This document shows, one piece after another, positions 1-11,460 of a stretch of 64,000 nucleotides of DNA (within the stretch, counting starts at the first letter, position 1; every line of letters starts with the position of its first letter). The position numbers and the translations under genes are program-made. The stretch lies in NCBI GenBank assembly GCA_964006375.1, contig OZ023269.1, positions 372,001 through 436,000 on the forward strand. The letters are read 5' to 3'. Below the pieces are notes generated by a model. It was not told where the DNA came from and ran no database searches. It worked only from the letters and a program-made list of their open reading frames with translations. This DNA is from Tillus elongatus (Eukaryota; Arthropoda; Insecta; Coleoptera; Cleridae).

Positions 1-1169
1 TGGCGTCGCATCTTAGGATCCGGGACTCAGGTAACTGGAGCGGAGAGGGAGCAGTAATAGGGCATGCAAGAGTCGCCAAGGAGGTGGAAAAGGAAATTCC
101 GATTTCCGCCATAAAGGTGAGGGATGCCGAGGACGATATTAGGTTGACTAGGCCATACACCCTCAGGATCCCCAGTAGGGATCAGTGGAGGGAAAATGAG
201 GTTACATTCCAGCCCGCAAGCCTGGTCTGTTTCACCGACGGATCGCGGCTGGAGGACCAGCAATCCTCCGGGGCAGGAATATACATCGAGGGCCTGGGGG
301 TGCGCGAGAGCTATGCTCTTGGCGCATACACCACGGCATTCGAAACAGAGGCGTATGCTATCCTGTCTGTGGCCAATAGACAGGATGTGAAGATGAGTCC
401 CGAGAAATGTGTGTGCATTTGCTCGGATAGCCAGGCGGTCCTCCGGGCAGTCTGCGCGGCCAGAATCAGGTCACCCCTGGCTCAGGAGTGCGCTGACGCC
501 CTCAGAGGGCTAGCCAGGACGAAGGAGGTGCAACTGGTGTGGGTTCCGGGACACTGTGGCGTGGCGGGGAATGAGGTGGCGAATAATCTCGCAAAGCTTG
601 GTTCCCGGCGGCCGTTCTGTGGCCCGGAGCCTGCGATAGGCATAAGTAGGAAGACAGTCTCTGTCGTCTTAGACAGGTGGACCGAGGAAGCAATGGAGAG
701 GCACTGGGGGTCGGTTGATGGCTGCAGGCAGGCGAGGGACTTCGTGGAGGGGCCGGACAGAGATAAAGCTGTCTGGCTACTCGGAAGGAGTCGACCTGCG
801 CTTCGCCGCATCCTCGGGGTGCTGACAGGCCACTGCGCCCTTAGAAGACACCTCACATTGATAGGCGTAGAGAGGGATCCCATTTGCCAGGAATGTGGCG
901 AGGATGAAGAAACGTCCTACCACTACCTGTGTGAATGCGAGGCTTTTGGGAGTCTTCGAGCAGAATTGTTCGGATCAAGGACTCTGCAGAGGAATCAGGT
1001 AAGTACCGTCCAATTGAAGACCGTCACGGCCTTCATCTCGAGGTCGAGGCGGTTTGGCGACGGAACCGAGGAAGAGTAGAGCATGGTTGCTGGGTTGCTG
1101 GGGTTGGCAAAAAGGGCCCATTGTGGCCTACTTGCTTGGCGTTGGCCTCCCCACCACTGCTACTACTAC

Positions 1170-1172
<3 letters not shown>
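1..1172 (+). mobile_element. RNase H-type LINE, 3' end of ORF2 (I/R1/LOA-like), truncated by window edge
   Basis: The reading frame is open from the first bases to the stop at 1077-1079. It therefore continues upstream of the window, and the GTG at 84 is not a real start. An RNase H domain is visible: TDGS carries the first acidic residue, FETEAYAI the glutamate and SDSQAV the next aspartate, followed by VWVPGHCGVAGNE. The last conserved aspartate of the usual GNExAD motif reads asparagine (AGNEVANN). A Cys/His cluster (CQECGEDEE...HYLCEC) follows, as in ORF2 C-termini of RNase H-bearing LINEs. The 3' UTR runs through a GC-rich stretch and a short (TAC)n into a (TA)n tract. RNase H restricts the clade to I, R1, LOA or similar. 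I infer a fairly young copy because the frame is unbroken. Confidence 0.85.

Positions 1173-1262
<90 letters not shown>
1173..1262. repeat. (TA)n microsatellite
   Basis: Nearly pure TA repeat with one phase break near 1224. It follows the (TAC)n tail of the upstream LINE and borders the F3-type sequence that begins TGAGATATACTTGGTTCTC. Confidence 0.95.
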
Positions 1263-1266
<4 letters not shown>

Positions 1267-1470
1267 TATACTTGGTTCTCGGGTTGAACCGCTTCCAGAA
1301 TTTATTAAAATTCGACGTTCCAGCTCCTGTTTTGAAGCCATTTTCAGGAGGCAAAGGAAATATGTAAGGACACTCTAAGGCTTCAATCTGCCTACTCCTT
1401 AGAGCGGTGGACAAATATATAAGCGGAAAAATGCTCATATTTGGATGTCAGAATCTGTGAGAAATAAGAA
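1263..1470 (+). repeat. F3 repeat, one end (TA-bordered MITE candidate)
   Basis: Starts directly at the (TA)n tract with GAGATATACTTGGTTCTC and contains TTCCTGTTTTGAAG...TTTTCAGGAGG-like sequence. The fuller copy at 27696-27988 carries the same ends in inverted orientation between two (TA)n tracts. Only one end is recognisable here, so the right boundary is approximate. Confidence 0.55.
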
Positions 1471-1715
1471 AGTTATTTAAGTCTGTACCTATGAAGCTTT
1501 CTTTGGTAGTTGTAAAAACAATGTATCAATTACTTATATATTATAAAAGATACACATAGATAATCCTATCAGATTAATTATTTTTTGCCTTTTAGGTATC
1601 AAAGTTAATTTAAATATTTTAACACTCTTCATAAAAAATTCACTGAATAATCACAAAATCTGATGGGTTAGTAGAATTGAATAAAAAACTGGAAAATTAG
1701 TTTTGAATGATATCC
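1471..1715. other. AT-rich non-coding, no recognisable feature
   Basis: No open frame of interest, no repeat similarity to other parts of the window and no RNA gene were seen. Confidence 0.5.
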
Positions 1716-1785
1716 CCTATGGGGATTCCAACCAACAACCTTGAGTTGAGAGTTTAACAACAGGCCAATGCGCCAACGTGTGCGT
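1716..1785 (-). repeat. tRNA-derived SINE head candidate
   Basis: On the minus strand a pol III A-box-like sequence (TTGGCGCATTGGC, 1764-1776) lies 30 bp before a B-box-like sequence (GGTTGGAATCC, 1723-1733, one mismatch to GGTTCGANTCC). The spacing fits a tRNA-like promoter. No convincing cloverleaf with an acceptor stem is present, so this is more likely a SINE head than a tRNA gene. The SINE body would run towards lower coordinates. Confidence 0.5.
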
Positions 1786-2139
1786 GTTAACTGTAGTTTT
1801 AATATGTGATACAGATGAAATCTCATAAACTTTTTTGAAAATTCGATTGTGCATTAAGAAATAACCTAGAAATTTGAGAGGTGCTATAGTTTCTATATAG
1901 ACCACCTATGTACCAAACCTATAACTTTACCGTTTTTGATAATAGAAATTAGTTATTAAAGTTTGATAAACTATTCATGAAAATGCGGTATCATAACTCA
2001 CTTGCTACCACCGACCTTTTACTACTGGATCATATGATTTGTCCGTTTATCGATTTATTGCCTGAAGAGAGGGACTTTTTAAATTTATTTCCTTAAGTAA
2101 ATATTACACTGTTCAATCACAAACTCTATAATTTACTCA
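1786..2139. other. AT-rich non-coding, nothing recognised
   Basis: No coding or structural signal found. Confidence 0.5.
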
Positions 2140-3062
2140 ACTGCCAAACTATTTGAAATGAGTTATCTGCAAATATTTGAGTAAAATTGAGGATAACGGT
2201 GGTTGCAGCAGAAACTTTAGGCTTTGAAAAACACACTCCTTATCACACTTCTCCATGTCTCGCATTGGTTTCAAAATTTTTGTTTAAATATCGTCAATTT
2301 ACACGTTTAAAATGAAAGTATAGTCCGTACGATATCGGTTGAGATAGAATAGCAAGAGAATGATAAATAAATAAAGTTATATTATTAGAGCTACTATTAA
2401 TTTACCACAGCAGGGGCGTTCCTTGAAATTTTCCGCGAAATAACAATGAAAATGTACAGGACGATGCACTTATTGTAACTGCAAAACACGGTATGCAAGC
2501 TGTTATGGTAAACGCTACGCCGGCACTGTTTTTGGTTCAATTTCGGCTGTCGAATGTGGTTAATTCCAAGAAAGTTACTCTGGGGTCCTCTTGGAATTCA
2601 ATGTCAACAAGTATCATACGGACTGTAGTTTTCTGTTACTTATTGACCGTCATTATTCAATAGATTTTGTTAACCACACAAAATATGTTGGTCTTGCGTC
2701 TCCCTCTGATGACCAGCGACACAAAAATTTGTTTTAAAATGCTTATGAGTTTTTTCCCTTTTAATCTAGAGATTTGAATCTTGGTACCTAGAATATGTTT
2801 TATAGTAGAACCTCGTGTGCCAAATCTGGTTGCCATAGCTTAGTTATTTTTGGAGATACAAACATTTTCCCAGAAGAAACTCAACATCTTCTCGGGAAAA
2901 CTAACGAACTTATCCAAGCCACTCTCAGAAGGAAGATACCTACCAAATTTCATCAAAATTGGTTCTTCGGATATAGGTTCTAGCGTGCCTAGTTCACGCT
3001 CATGTGAAGAAATTTTTTCAAAATTCAAAAGTTGCGATTGCGGTTCTACGGTAGAAGAATAA
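2140..3062 (-). repeat. F1 interspersed repeat, diverged copy
   Basis: Shares blocks with the F1 copies at 34060-34850 and 44596-45310. These are the GGTGGTTGCAGC...GAAACTT block, the CAATAGATTTTGTTA block, the 'AAATCTGGTTGCCATAG' block, 'AACGAACTTATCCAAGCC', and the end block 'GTTCACGCTCATGTGAAG'. The strand is given relative to the copy at 25277. This copy lacks a long (TA)n tract and is interrupted near 2260-2640. Confidence 0.65.
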
Positions 3063-3984
3063 AAAATACATTTAAAGTTACTAAAAATTAAAAAAAAACG
3101 CACCAAATATCTCCGCGCGATTATCAACACAAGTTTGATTCGTATATTTTTGGCATAGGTATCTCTTTGTTCCAATTTTAATTCCAATAAGTATATCTTA
3201 GTCCACAACAATCTCACTGAAACCAACAATTCGAACTAAGCTTCTTGTAGAATTCAGATCGCTAGAAGGAATTGGGAATTGCACAGATTCAGACAGAACT
3301 TTCTGTTTTGACAACTACTTGCGTGTTAATCAGTGTGTATAATATTAATTGTTCTATTATCTATTTAACAGATAAATTTTCACAGCATGGCGCAAGTACT
3401 TTAGATAATTTTAATCCCGTTATTCAAATTACACACTTAGAATGTCTAAATTTATAGATAGCATAGGTCACCTTTTGACAGTATTGTTGCTTTCGCAGTC
3501 AATAAACAAACCTTTTTGACAGCAACATTATCATTGTTATTATTTTTATTATCATATTTTATTCTAAATTATATTGAAAGATAGAAGGCGAATAAAAACA
3601 AAGGAAATAGTTAAGTACAACATGCAAACAAGCATAAAACCGCAGATACAAAAAAGATTGGTTTAGAGTAATCTGATAACTAGCTTAGAATAATAATAAT
3701 AGTGAAGTAAGACATAAATCGATTTTATGCATATTATAATTTATTTATCGAATGTAAATATTTCTAATACGCTATGATTCAACAACAGTAATATCGTTGG
3801 AATTTTAGCGTGAAATTGTTAACAAAATTATTATATAAAGTTTTGATGAGGTAACTAAAATTACTGTTTAAAATGTTCTGATGCAGTAAGTGGCTTATGG
3901 TACCAAAGGCAGATTCGTGTTCGTCAGCTCGAATTACATAAGAAACAGTGCTTGGATTGCGCGAGCGAATTTTCATTAAAATGC
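3063..3984. other. AT-rich non-coding with a small F2 fragment
   Basis: Mostly unremarkable AT-rich DNA. At about 3868-3905 a decayed F2 terminus (GATGCAGTAAGTGGCTTATGG) is visible. An ATT/TTA-rich stretch occurs near 3530-3560. Confidence 0.5.
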
Positions 3985-4060
3985 TAATTCTTCTAGAAAA
4001 AATTCGCTATCGAGGAGATCGCGACTTGAATTTTGAATTTTATGCTTCGAACAACATTCC
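3985..4060 (+). repeat. F1 terminal fragment
   Basis: Contains the F1 hairpin end in decayed form (ATTCTTCTAGAAAAAATTCGC) followed by GAGGAGATCGCGACTTGAATTTTG, as at 25295-25330. Confidence 0.6.
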
Positions 4061-4125
4061 TACCAATCTTAAATCACTTAAAATTTTAAAATAACAAATA
4101 AACATTTTGTACATATAATAAAAAA

Positions 4126-4189
4126 AGTCTGGATGCAGCAAGTGCGTTATGGTAGTGAATTTTCAAAAAAATTATGTAGCACGAAATAT
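4126..4189 (+). repeat. F2b repeat end
   Basis: GTCTGGATGCAGCAAGTGCG then TTATGGTAGTGAATTTTC is the F2 terminal inverted repeat. The following bases match, in reverse complement, the F2b fragment at 44170-44345 within the mariner relic. Confidence 0.7.
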
Positions 4190-4456
4190 TTTTTTATAAC
4201 TTATTTTCTTTAATCATATAAATATAAAGTTTGGTATATAGTTTCCATTTAATATCGTAAACTTACGTACCAAATTTGGATACCATATCTTTTCTATTTT
4301 TTGAGATAAATCTTTTTTCAAAAGAAAACCCAAAATTTTTCGGGAAAACCTGGTTCGATTTTCCTGGCCAACGAACTTGTCCAAGCCACGTACAAAAGGA
4401 AGGCACATGCTAAATTTTATCAAAATCGGTGTATTATTTTTTGAGTTATCGGTGTG

Positions 4457-4628
<172 letters not shown>

Positions 4629-4900
4629 TGTGGCCTATTTATAGTGCGATTTTAACCGGATTTTCTTTAAAGTTTTGGTGCAGAGTTTGGTTTTTACAAT
4701 GTAAACCAGCTTGTCAAATTTGGTTGCCATAGGTTTGTTCTTTCCGGAGATATGATTTTTTTCCAAAAGAAAACCCAACATTTTCCCGGAAAACCTAGTT
4801 CGATTTTTTTCGCTAACGAACTTATCCAAGCCACTAGAAAAAGGAAGGTACGTGCCAACTTTTATCAAAATCGGTCCATATTTTTTGAGTTATCGGTGTG

Positions 4901-5042
<142 letters not shown>

Positions 5043-5165
5043 AAACTGACCCCGGATCTGGGTTCTAGGGGGCCTAGTTCGCGCTCATTTGAAAAAATTT
5101 TTGCAAAATTAAAAAGTCGGGGGCTTCTCATTAATGATTTGTTTAAAGAAAATTCACTAATAGCG

Positions 5166-5489
5166 ATTTAATCACGAAACAGAAGAAAAGTCGGCCATTC
5201 CCAGCTCACATTATGAAAACACGAAACGAGAGGAACTGCCACAACGAACTAAGACGACGTGACGGATATTAAATATAATACTACATTACCTACTTACAAA
5301 TACATTTACTCCTAAACAGGCACACACACGCACATACAAACATACATAATAAAGCATATACATAGGTACTTAGGTATTTACAATAATATATACATATGTA
5401 GGCACATATACAAACATTCAGGCATATATAAGCTTAGAATTTCAGTTAGCTACATAATTATGAATGTCTAGAGCTTTAAGCTTTTATTT
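5166..5489. other. Non-coding, imperfect ACATA-rich stretch
   Basis: About 5290-5430 consists of imperfect ACAYA/CATATA runs with short CACACA. No gene is seen. Confidence 0.6.
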
Positions 5490-6125
5490 TGAAGTTGTTG
5501 GCGGCTTCTATAGGAAAAAATATAAATTTTGTCCACTATGTTATTATACTCTTTACACATGGCGTTTATCGGTGAATTGAAATGATGTTAATGTTCTTGA
5601 CTGACTATAGCTGAAAGTTATTTTGTCTGGTGTTAATTCTAGGCACGTGTTAATTCTAGGAACCTGGAAGTTAATTAGGCTCAATATAGTCTTGCCATCT
5701 ATGAAACCGTTAACGATTTTAAATAAGTGACATATTTGCAAATGTTTTCTCTGATATTCTAAGGACTTCATATCCGTGCAAAGCAACAGTTCGTTATACA
5801 CCGAATGGCTTGGTGGATAGAAGCCGTAAATCAAGTAAAACAATGAGTTGACGAATTTCCTCTGCACCCGCTTAATATTATTGCTATGGCATTCCTAAAA
5901 AGGTGCCCACACCACACAACCATATTCCAGCTTACTTCGCACATATGCACAATATAAAGCCCTTAGTGCGTCAACGCTCCCAAGTCAACTCGTCATCTTA
6001 AATGAGCTATTAACAATATGCTCTATGTGAGACTTGTTGTTAATTGCATAACAAATAGTACACCCAAGTACCTCTAATTTCGTTACAGCGCACTAGCGCT
6101 TTCACCGATATTATAATTGAACACA
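5490..6125 (-). mobile_element. LINE reverse transcriptase C-terminal fragment
   Basis: The minus strand (frame 5553-5867 and upstream) encodes a region typical of the C-terminal part of jockey/CR1-like ORF2: KRVQRKF, GFYPPSHSVYNELL, LLSLEYQRK-type and NFQVPRI. An LEYGCVVWAPF-like motif lies just upstream (about 5900-5950), corresponding to the usual LEYgs.vW.P motif after the RT. Stops interrupt the frame. The adjacent fragment at 6157 belongs to another family, so this is an independent relic. Confidence 0.7.
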
Positions 6126-6156
6126 AGTTCCAATTTTTTCCTACTGTATTTTTTTT

Positions 6157-6838
6157 AATTTTTTTATTTCAACAACACACCACGAGGGCCTACAGCCTAA
6201 ATACTATCGTACCGTTGGAGGAAAGAGGCAACTTGTTAATTCTGGACTTGAAGGTTTGGAGGTTCGGAGGAGAAGGAAAAACATGTGCCGGCAAGGAATT
6301 CCACAACTTGGAAGTCCTCGGGACAAAAGAGCGGGCATAACAAGATGTTCTATGTCTGGTGACCTGGACAGTAAAAGGGTGCATTCGCTCTGTTCCCCTG
6401 GTAGATCTGTTGGGGGCAGCAGGTGGAGGAACTATGGAATAAAGCTCCTCTGAGCACTGCCCGTGCAGATATCTATAAAAGAGAGAGAGAGGTCACCAAA
6501 GGCACGTCGGTGGGCAAGGGATGGCAGCCTTTGGGTGAGGGTAGGGTTACCAATGAGACGTATAGCTCTCTTCTAAATGGAGTCCAGGATAGCGAGTGTA
6601 GAAGCGGCAGCAGCATCCCAGATGTGGGAGCAGTATTCGAGGGTTGGCCTTATTTATGAATTATATAAGGTATAGAGATCAGCTGGTGAAAAGTATTTGC
6701 GAGCCCGGAAGAGGAAACCTAATTTCTTAGCAGCCGTTCTGCAATTGATGTGACATGTTGGTGCCACAGAAATGCCAACAAGTGAAAAGGACTAATTACT
6801 TTGAATAACTTGGTTGTTCATTGTGATGGTTCTAGGGC
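6157..6838 (-). mobile_element. LINE family A, 3' terminal fragment
   Basis: Almost identical to 54935-55622. The minus frame ends with SCYARSFVPRTSKLWNSLP and NLQTFKSRINKLPL, a common ORF2 C-terminus of jockey/CR1-like LINEs. The 3' end runs into GTGTGTTGTTGAAATAAAAAAA. Similarity to the 54.9-kb copy stops abruptly at about 6838 (GGTTCTAGGGCTG) and a different LINE begins, which makes a chimeric junction. Confidence 0.85.
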
Positions 6839-7870
6839 TGCTGTATGTTACAACCTTACATTTTTGAATGTTGAGATGAAGTTTGTTTGACTCACACCAT
6901 TCTACTATCTTATTTAGATCTTTCTGAAATTCTTCGCAACTGTTTTGTGATTGAATTCCTCTAAATATTTTAAGATGATCAACATATAGCAAAAAGTTTG
7001 AATCATTACGCTCCAAAATATAATTGACAAATATAACGAACAGAAGGGGTCCGAGAACACAGCCTCGAGGCACACCACTTGTTGCACTGTACATTTCAGA
7101 TTTTAAATCCCTATAAGACACATAATGTCTTCTGTCAGTAAAATAGTCCTGAAACAGTCTTGATAACTTATCATGCACACATAAGTCTTAGTTTCTTTAG
7201 AATAAAGTAATGTTGCAATTTGTCGAAGACCTTGTCAAAATCTATGTAAATAACATCCACCTGTCGTCTATTATCAAGTGCCGCTGATACTGCCTCAACA
7301 AAGTTAGAGATTTGTTGATGTTGAGGGACCACCTACGAAACCATGTTGAAAACTAGATATATAATGGATAAGGTGATGGGCTACAATCAACTCAAATAAT
7401 TTTAGAAATTTAGAACCAATTGTAGTTTGCCTATAATTTAGAATATCTGTTTTATTACCAGTTTCTGGGTAGGATTGCGATTGTTTCCAACATGTGGCCA
7501 TTTCACTGTTTTGTAGCATTAAGTTAAATAAATGACTTAATTGTTTGGCAAAGCATGTTATGCAATCCTTGATTATAAAAGAGGGAATGTCATTTGGACC
7601 CTTCGTTAACGTAGGTTTAAGTTTTTTACTAGCCTGGATAATATCTTATTCAGATACAAAATTAACAAAAACACTGTGTCACATTGGTTGTTTAACCCAT
7701 CTACATCACAAGTCACCGGAACACTAAATAATTGCTTAAAACAGTCTGCAAACATATTAACAATGTCCTTTGGATTGTTATACCACTCGTCATTATAGTG
7801 CATCGTTTCTGGAATACTAGTTCTTTCACCTAGCAAAATTCCAAAATTTAAAGGGATCATCTTGAACAAG
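6839..7870 (-). pseudogene. LINE reverse transcriptase fragment, family B
   Basis: The minus strand reads through RT motifs with frameshifts: ILNYRQTTIGSKFLKLFE (motif 1/2a region), FQHGFVGGPSTSTNL, then SGVPRGCVLGPLLFVIFVNY and LLYVDHLKIF. The catalytic YADD box has decayed to YVDH, so the copy cannot be active. It abuts family A at 6838, and the fused frame runs on into family A residues (SPRTITMNNQ). Confidence 0.8.
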
Positions 7871-7874
7871 TCGA

Positions 7875-8445
7875 AATATTTAAGTACCTACCTTGAAAAT
7901 ATTATTACGGATGATGGTAAATGTAGAAGACACCTAAGAGGGAGGATCGCAATGGCAAAGCAAGCATCCAATAAATAAAGTACCGTTTTCACTAATAAAC
8001 ATTTTAACTTGGACAGGAGGAAAAACTATATTAAGTCGTACGTATGTAGTGTGGTAGTGTACGGGGCCGAAACTTGGACCATTGATAAGCAGGACGTAAA
8101 AAAAATAGAAGTTGTGGATATGTATAAAACTTACAAACACACACAAGACGAATAAAAGTAATTAGAAAAGGTGAGAGAAGAAATATGCCTGCTGAAAGAA
8201 ATTTAAAGGAAGAAGGCAACATTTATTGGTCATATTCTGAAATATATAAACTTCTGACAACATTATTTGAAGGAAACATACGTGAAAGAGAGAGAAGAGG
8301 TAGAGCAAAAGGAAAACTTTTGGGAAATCTGGGATTTAATGAAATGACGAAAGCTGCTAAGGACAGAGAATCATGTTTGCGACGACAGGGCGACATTGCT
8401 CTTACATTGTGATGATATAGATATTTTGGAGGTAACAATGGAATA
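7875..8445 (+). pseudogene. RTE-like LINE ORF2 C-terminal fragment
   Basis: The plus strand encodes NIITDDGKCRRHLRGRIAMA, KNYIKSYVCSVVVYGAETWT and a short C-terminal region near 8185-8412, with frameshifts. The YGAETWT/K motif after a 'LGS.I..DG....I..RI..A' region is characteristic of RTE-type and endonuclease-reverse-transcriptase proteins. It is degraded and lacks the RT core. Confidence 0.7.
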
Positions 8446-9171
8446 TTGTATTGTCAGCCGTTTTGCGTCGCGGTGCAAAATGTCATCAATGCACGACGTC
8501 AGATAATGAGTTTAATTAGGGTTTTAAGATTTGTACATGTAAGTAAAGAAAAGCATGTAGAAGCACAACCGCTTAGCTAGTAAAGAAATTGCTCATGTTT
8601 GACTAACCAAGATACAAGTCTTAAACAAAAGAATTTGCATAAACAAAGGAAGTAATATGTAACAATAAAAGGAAACAGAAGGGAAACAAATAAGTTTGCA
8701 ATTATTAAGAACGTTTAGAACTAAATTAAACATTTGCTAGAAACAGTAGCTTAAGTGAAGAAACATCGCGGTATGTTAATAAGAGATGCATGCGAATAAG
8801 ACAATAGTAGGTATGGAAATGAAACGATGAAAATAAAATTAGTCTTAATTGTAAGTAGGTTAACTAACAACTACATACGTACCTACCTATATAATAAGTT
8901 TTCCCCTCTAAGAGCGAGTAAATGAAAATTAACAAGAATCTTTACAAATAATTAATGTGTTAAGACATAAAATGCAAATGAGTGCACTTCTTGTTCCAAT
9001 AATCATGGGCGGAGATACCAACATAAACACCTGTTAAAGCATTATATAGGATCAGCTTTAGCTGACAGCTTTAGAGCAAGATAGATGCTTAACAAAGGTA
9101 AAATTGGGGCGTGTCCAACATGCCATTGTGTATGTTCCACCAATGGGAGCCGCTGTAGGCGTCGAGGATCG
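8446..9171. other. FoxB upstream intergenic region
   Basis: No transposon signature, microsatellite or decayed frame was found here, unlike almost everywhere else. It includes a CACCTG E-box-like site near 9027, a GGGGCGTGTCC GC-box-like site near 9106 and a CCAAT pentamer near 9140. These short matches are suggestive only. The region probably holds proximal regulatory DNA of FoxB. Confidence 0.5.
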
Positions 9172-9206
9172 TTTTATATGTATAACTAGCTTGAAAAGCT
9201 TCAGTT
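9172..9206 (+). promoter_or_regulatory. FoxB core promoter (TATA + TCAGT initiator)
   Basis: A TATA-like element (TTTTATATGTATAA, 9172-9184) precedes a consensus arthropod initiator TCAGTT (9201-9206). With +1 at A9203, the TATA element starts near -28, which is standard spacing. The predicted 5' UTR is about 102 nt. Confidence 0.7.
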
Positions 9207-9304
9207 TTAAACTGTTAAACAACTTGAAAACATCTTGAACACTGTATTTTGTTTAGTGCGCGTAACAAACAGTAAGTGCTTGTTTGTGAGTGAAAACAAC
9301 GAAA

Positions 9305-10054
9305 ATGCCCAGGCCTTCACGAGAATCCTATGGCGATCAAAAGCCTCCGTATTCTTACATCTCATTAACAGCGATGGCAATATGGAATTCACCTGAAAAA
9401 ATGCTACCGCTGTCAGAAATCTACAAATTTATAACTGACAGATTTCCCTACTACAGAAAAAACACACAAAGATGGCAGAATTCGCTAAGACATAACTTAT
9501 CTTTTAATGACTGCTTCATCAAGATACCTAGAAGGCCAGATAGGCCAGGAAAAGGTGCTTACTGGGCTTTACATCCTGCCGCTTTTGATATGTTCGAGAA
9601 TGGAAGCCTTCTGCGACGGAGAAAACGTTTTAAACTCCTGAAAAGTGATAAAGAGGTACTGGATAATGAGCTAGCTGCATTGGCGAATATAAACAGATTT
9701 TTCTTTACCCCGCAGGAAAGTGGTCACATTGATTTGACGCAAAATTCGCATCCGGCGGCTGTGCCAGCTCAAAGGGAACCGTCGCCTGTTGTTCCAAATG
9801 AAACAGTGACTTGTATTAGACCTAAAAGGTCTTTTACCATTGAAAGTTTAATTTCACCTGATAAACCTGCTCAAGAACCCCCCAAAGTGACTCCAGTTGT
9901 TCCCCACATTCACCCTTGGGGACTTGCAACGTCTTATTGTGATTTACCTTTAGCGAATCCTTTGGCACTAATGCAGACCAATTATTATGGTAACTATGGT
10001 ATGACACCTAGTGATGAACTTTTTGTTTCCCAGTTAGCATTACGCTCTATGTGA
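9305..10054 (+). CDS. FoxB: FoxB-class forkhead transcription factor (fd4/fd5 homologue)
   Basis: 249 residues, single exon, complete. The start is the ATG at 9305 in a good insect context (CGAAAATGC). The frame extends to a GTG at 9290, but the N-terminus [18 protein letters not shown] is the conserved FoxB start. The forkhead DNA-binding domain covers residues 12-108. It has the recognition helix [19 protein letters not shown] (53-71), [14 protein letters not shown] (74-87) and the basic tail RRRKRFK that serves as wing 2 and nuclear signal. An eh1-like FTIESLI at 177-183 suggests Groucho-type corepression. In flies the related genes fd96Ca and fd96Cb are also intronless and act in embryonic neural patterning. 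No paralogue is present in the window. This is the only clearly functional host gene seen. Confidence 0.96.
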   Translation: MPRPSRESYGDQKPPYSYISLTAMAIWNSPEKMLPLSEIYKFITDRFPYYRKNTQRWQNSLRHNLSFNDCFIKIPRRPDRPGKGAYWALHPAAFDMFENGSLLRRRKRFKLLKSDKEVLDNELAALANINRFFFTPQESGHIDLTQNSHPAAVPAQREPSPVVPNETVTCIRPKRSFTIESLISPDKPAQEPPKVTPVVPHIHPWGLATSYCDLPLANPLALMQTNYYGNYGMTPSDELFVSQLALRSM

Positions 10055-10445
10055 TTTTTCAAATAACAATTGTGCAATAGATCAATAGAAACTATTTGTT
10101 TTGTTTAAATCAGTAGCAAAGTGAACAGACGTATAGCGTTTTAACGAAAATCATGTGAATGTTTTTTTGTGACATTCTTTTTCTCGGTATATAGTATGTA
10201 AATATGGTATTGTTCCTGTATTTCTATATAAATTCATTTCGAAGCTCATTAGAATATTTTAAGCAGAATATAAAAAACAATAAAGATGAGTGTTGAAATT
10301 TTGAAGCTAAATTTTCAGTAGAGGTAAAATCAGAGAACAAATAGTAGGTATGTTTTATGTGTTCTTTTAGATCATTTTTAGCGGTATTGTTTTTTGTATT
10401 TTGTATGGTAGAAAATTGTTGAATAAACAAAACCTGAATGTGATA
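10055..10445 (+). other. FoxB 3' UTR with poly(A) signals
   Basis: AT-rich trailer after the TGA-type stop of FoxB. Canonical AATAAA hexamers occur at 10279-10284 and 10422-10427, and another lies near 10754. The true cleavage site cannot be decided from sequence alone. Confidence 0.55.
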
Positions 10446-11261
10446 TTATTTAAGTTATGTAAGTAAATTACATGGATAAAAGCAAATTTATAGATAGACA
10501 TAGGTAGGTGAAGTTTAATTTTGTGAATAGAAAAAGCAAAACACGCTAAAAACAGATTATTAATTTATTTGACTGTTTTTAGGAAGCCGTTAGCACGAGA
10601 TATATTGATTTTATTGATTAATTATTGCATCTGGACTGTTGTAACAATGTATTTTATTTATATAGATACAAATTAATTTATTAAATAGATCGAATGTACT
10701 CGATGCATGCACGTTTGTAAATAGGTACTGTAAATGTTATATACTTATTGAAAATAAATCATTTATTGTAAAAATCAATAAGATTTATTAGTCTTCATAA
10801 TTACATCCTTTCAAGTTATTACTTTCAGAACTGTGTAATAAATTACAGTGTTTAACTATCAGCAGCACAAATGTTCTCACCGCTATCAAAAATAAAACTT
10901 CGAAAAAAGTTCCAAAATATTGTAAAATTTCAAACTAACTATGCTGAAAGGTGCACTGAAAACATTATCTGCATATTTAAACCACAAAATGTCAAAATCT
11001 ACATAGGTATATCCTTCAAAAATGTTGTACAATTTCAAACTACATAGATACATATGTTAAAAAGGTATGTTGAAAAAGATACCTATAACTTATCTATAAG
11101 ATGCTTCGGTATTTTAGAGTTGGAGTTAAATAATTTATAATCCTAACATAGATTTCTTTTTAAAATTCGTCTTCATTTGTACAATGTAAAATTTACAAAA
11201 ATATTACAAATCTATGTTTGTAACTTTGACAAATTCAATTATTCAACAGTTTTTTTAATGC
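10446..11261. other. Intergenic DNA downstream of FoxB
   Basis: AT-rich, no coding signal and no recognisable transposon remnant up to the terminal inverted repeat beginning near 11262. Confidence 0.5.
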
Positions 11262-11460
11262 TCGGACAGGTCGATTGGTATTTCAAGTTGCGGTCTATTA
11301 AAAAAATATTGTACACTGTCTCCCAAATTTGAGATATTATGTCATTGATAATTTTTATAAACAACAACCCTAGTTTTTTGTTAGCTATTTTTAAAGCACA
11401 AGTCAAGTTTTACAAAATTTCTTATCATTCAGAAAAAACAAACCTTTTTTAAGTAGAAAT

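Noticed and set aside
482..883. 133-codon frame on the minus strand
   Set aside because: Antisense shadow of the LINE RNase H frame, which has clear motifs on the plus strand.
1716..1785. Functional tRNA gene
   Set aside because: A and B boxes are present but no credible acceptor and anticodon stems; better explained as a SINE head. The same applies to 21533-21600.
2700..2725. CTGATGA-like box at 2706, and similar ones at 26986, 52255 and 60083
   Set aside because: No helix II, GAAA or helix III follows at the right spacing; several lie inside transposon coding sequence.
5290..5430. Possible CRISPR-like or satellite array in the ACATA-rich stretch
   Set aside because: No regular unit length and no conserved repeat; it is imperfect low-complexity DNA in a eukaryotic genome.
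9290..9304. GTG at 9290 as FoxB start, adding five residues
   Set aside because: Eukaryotic initiation at GTG is unlikely and the ATG at 9305 gives the conserved FoxB N-terminus.
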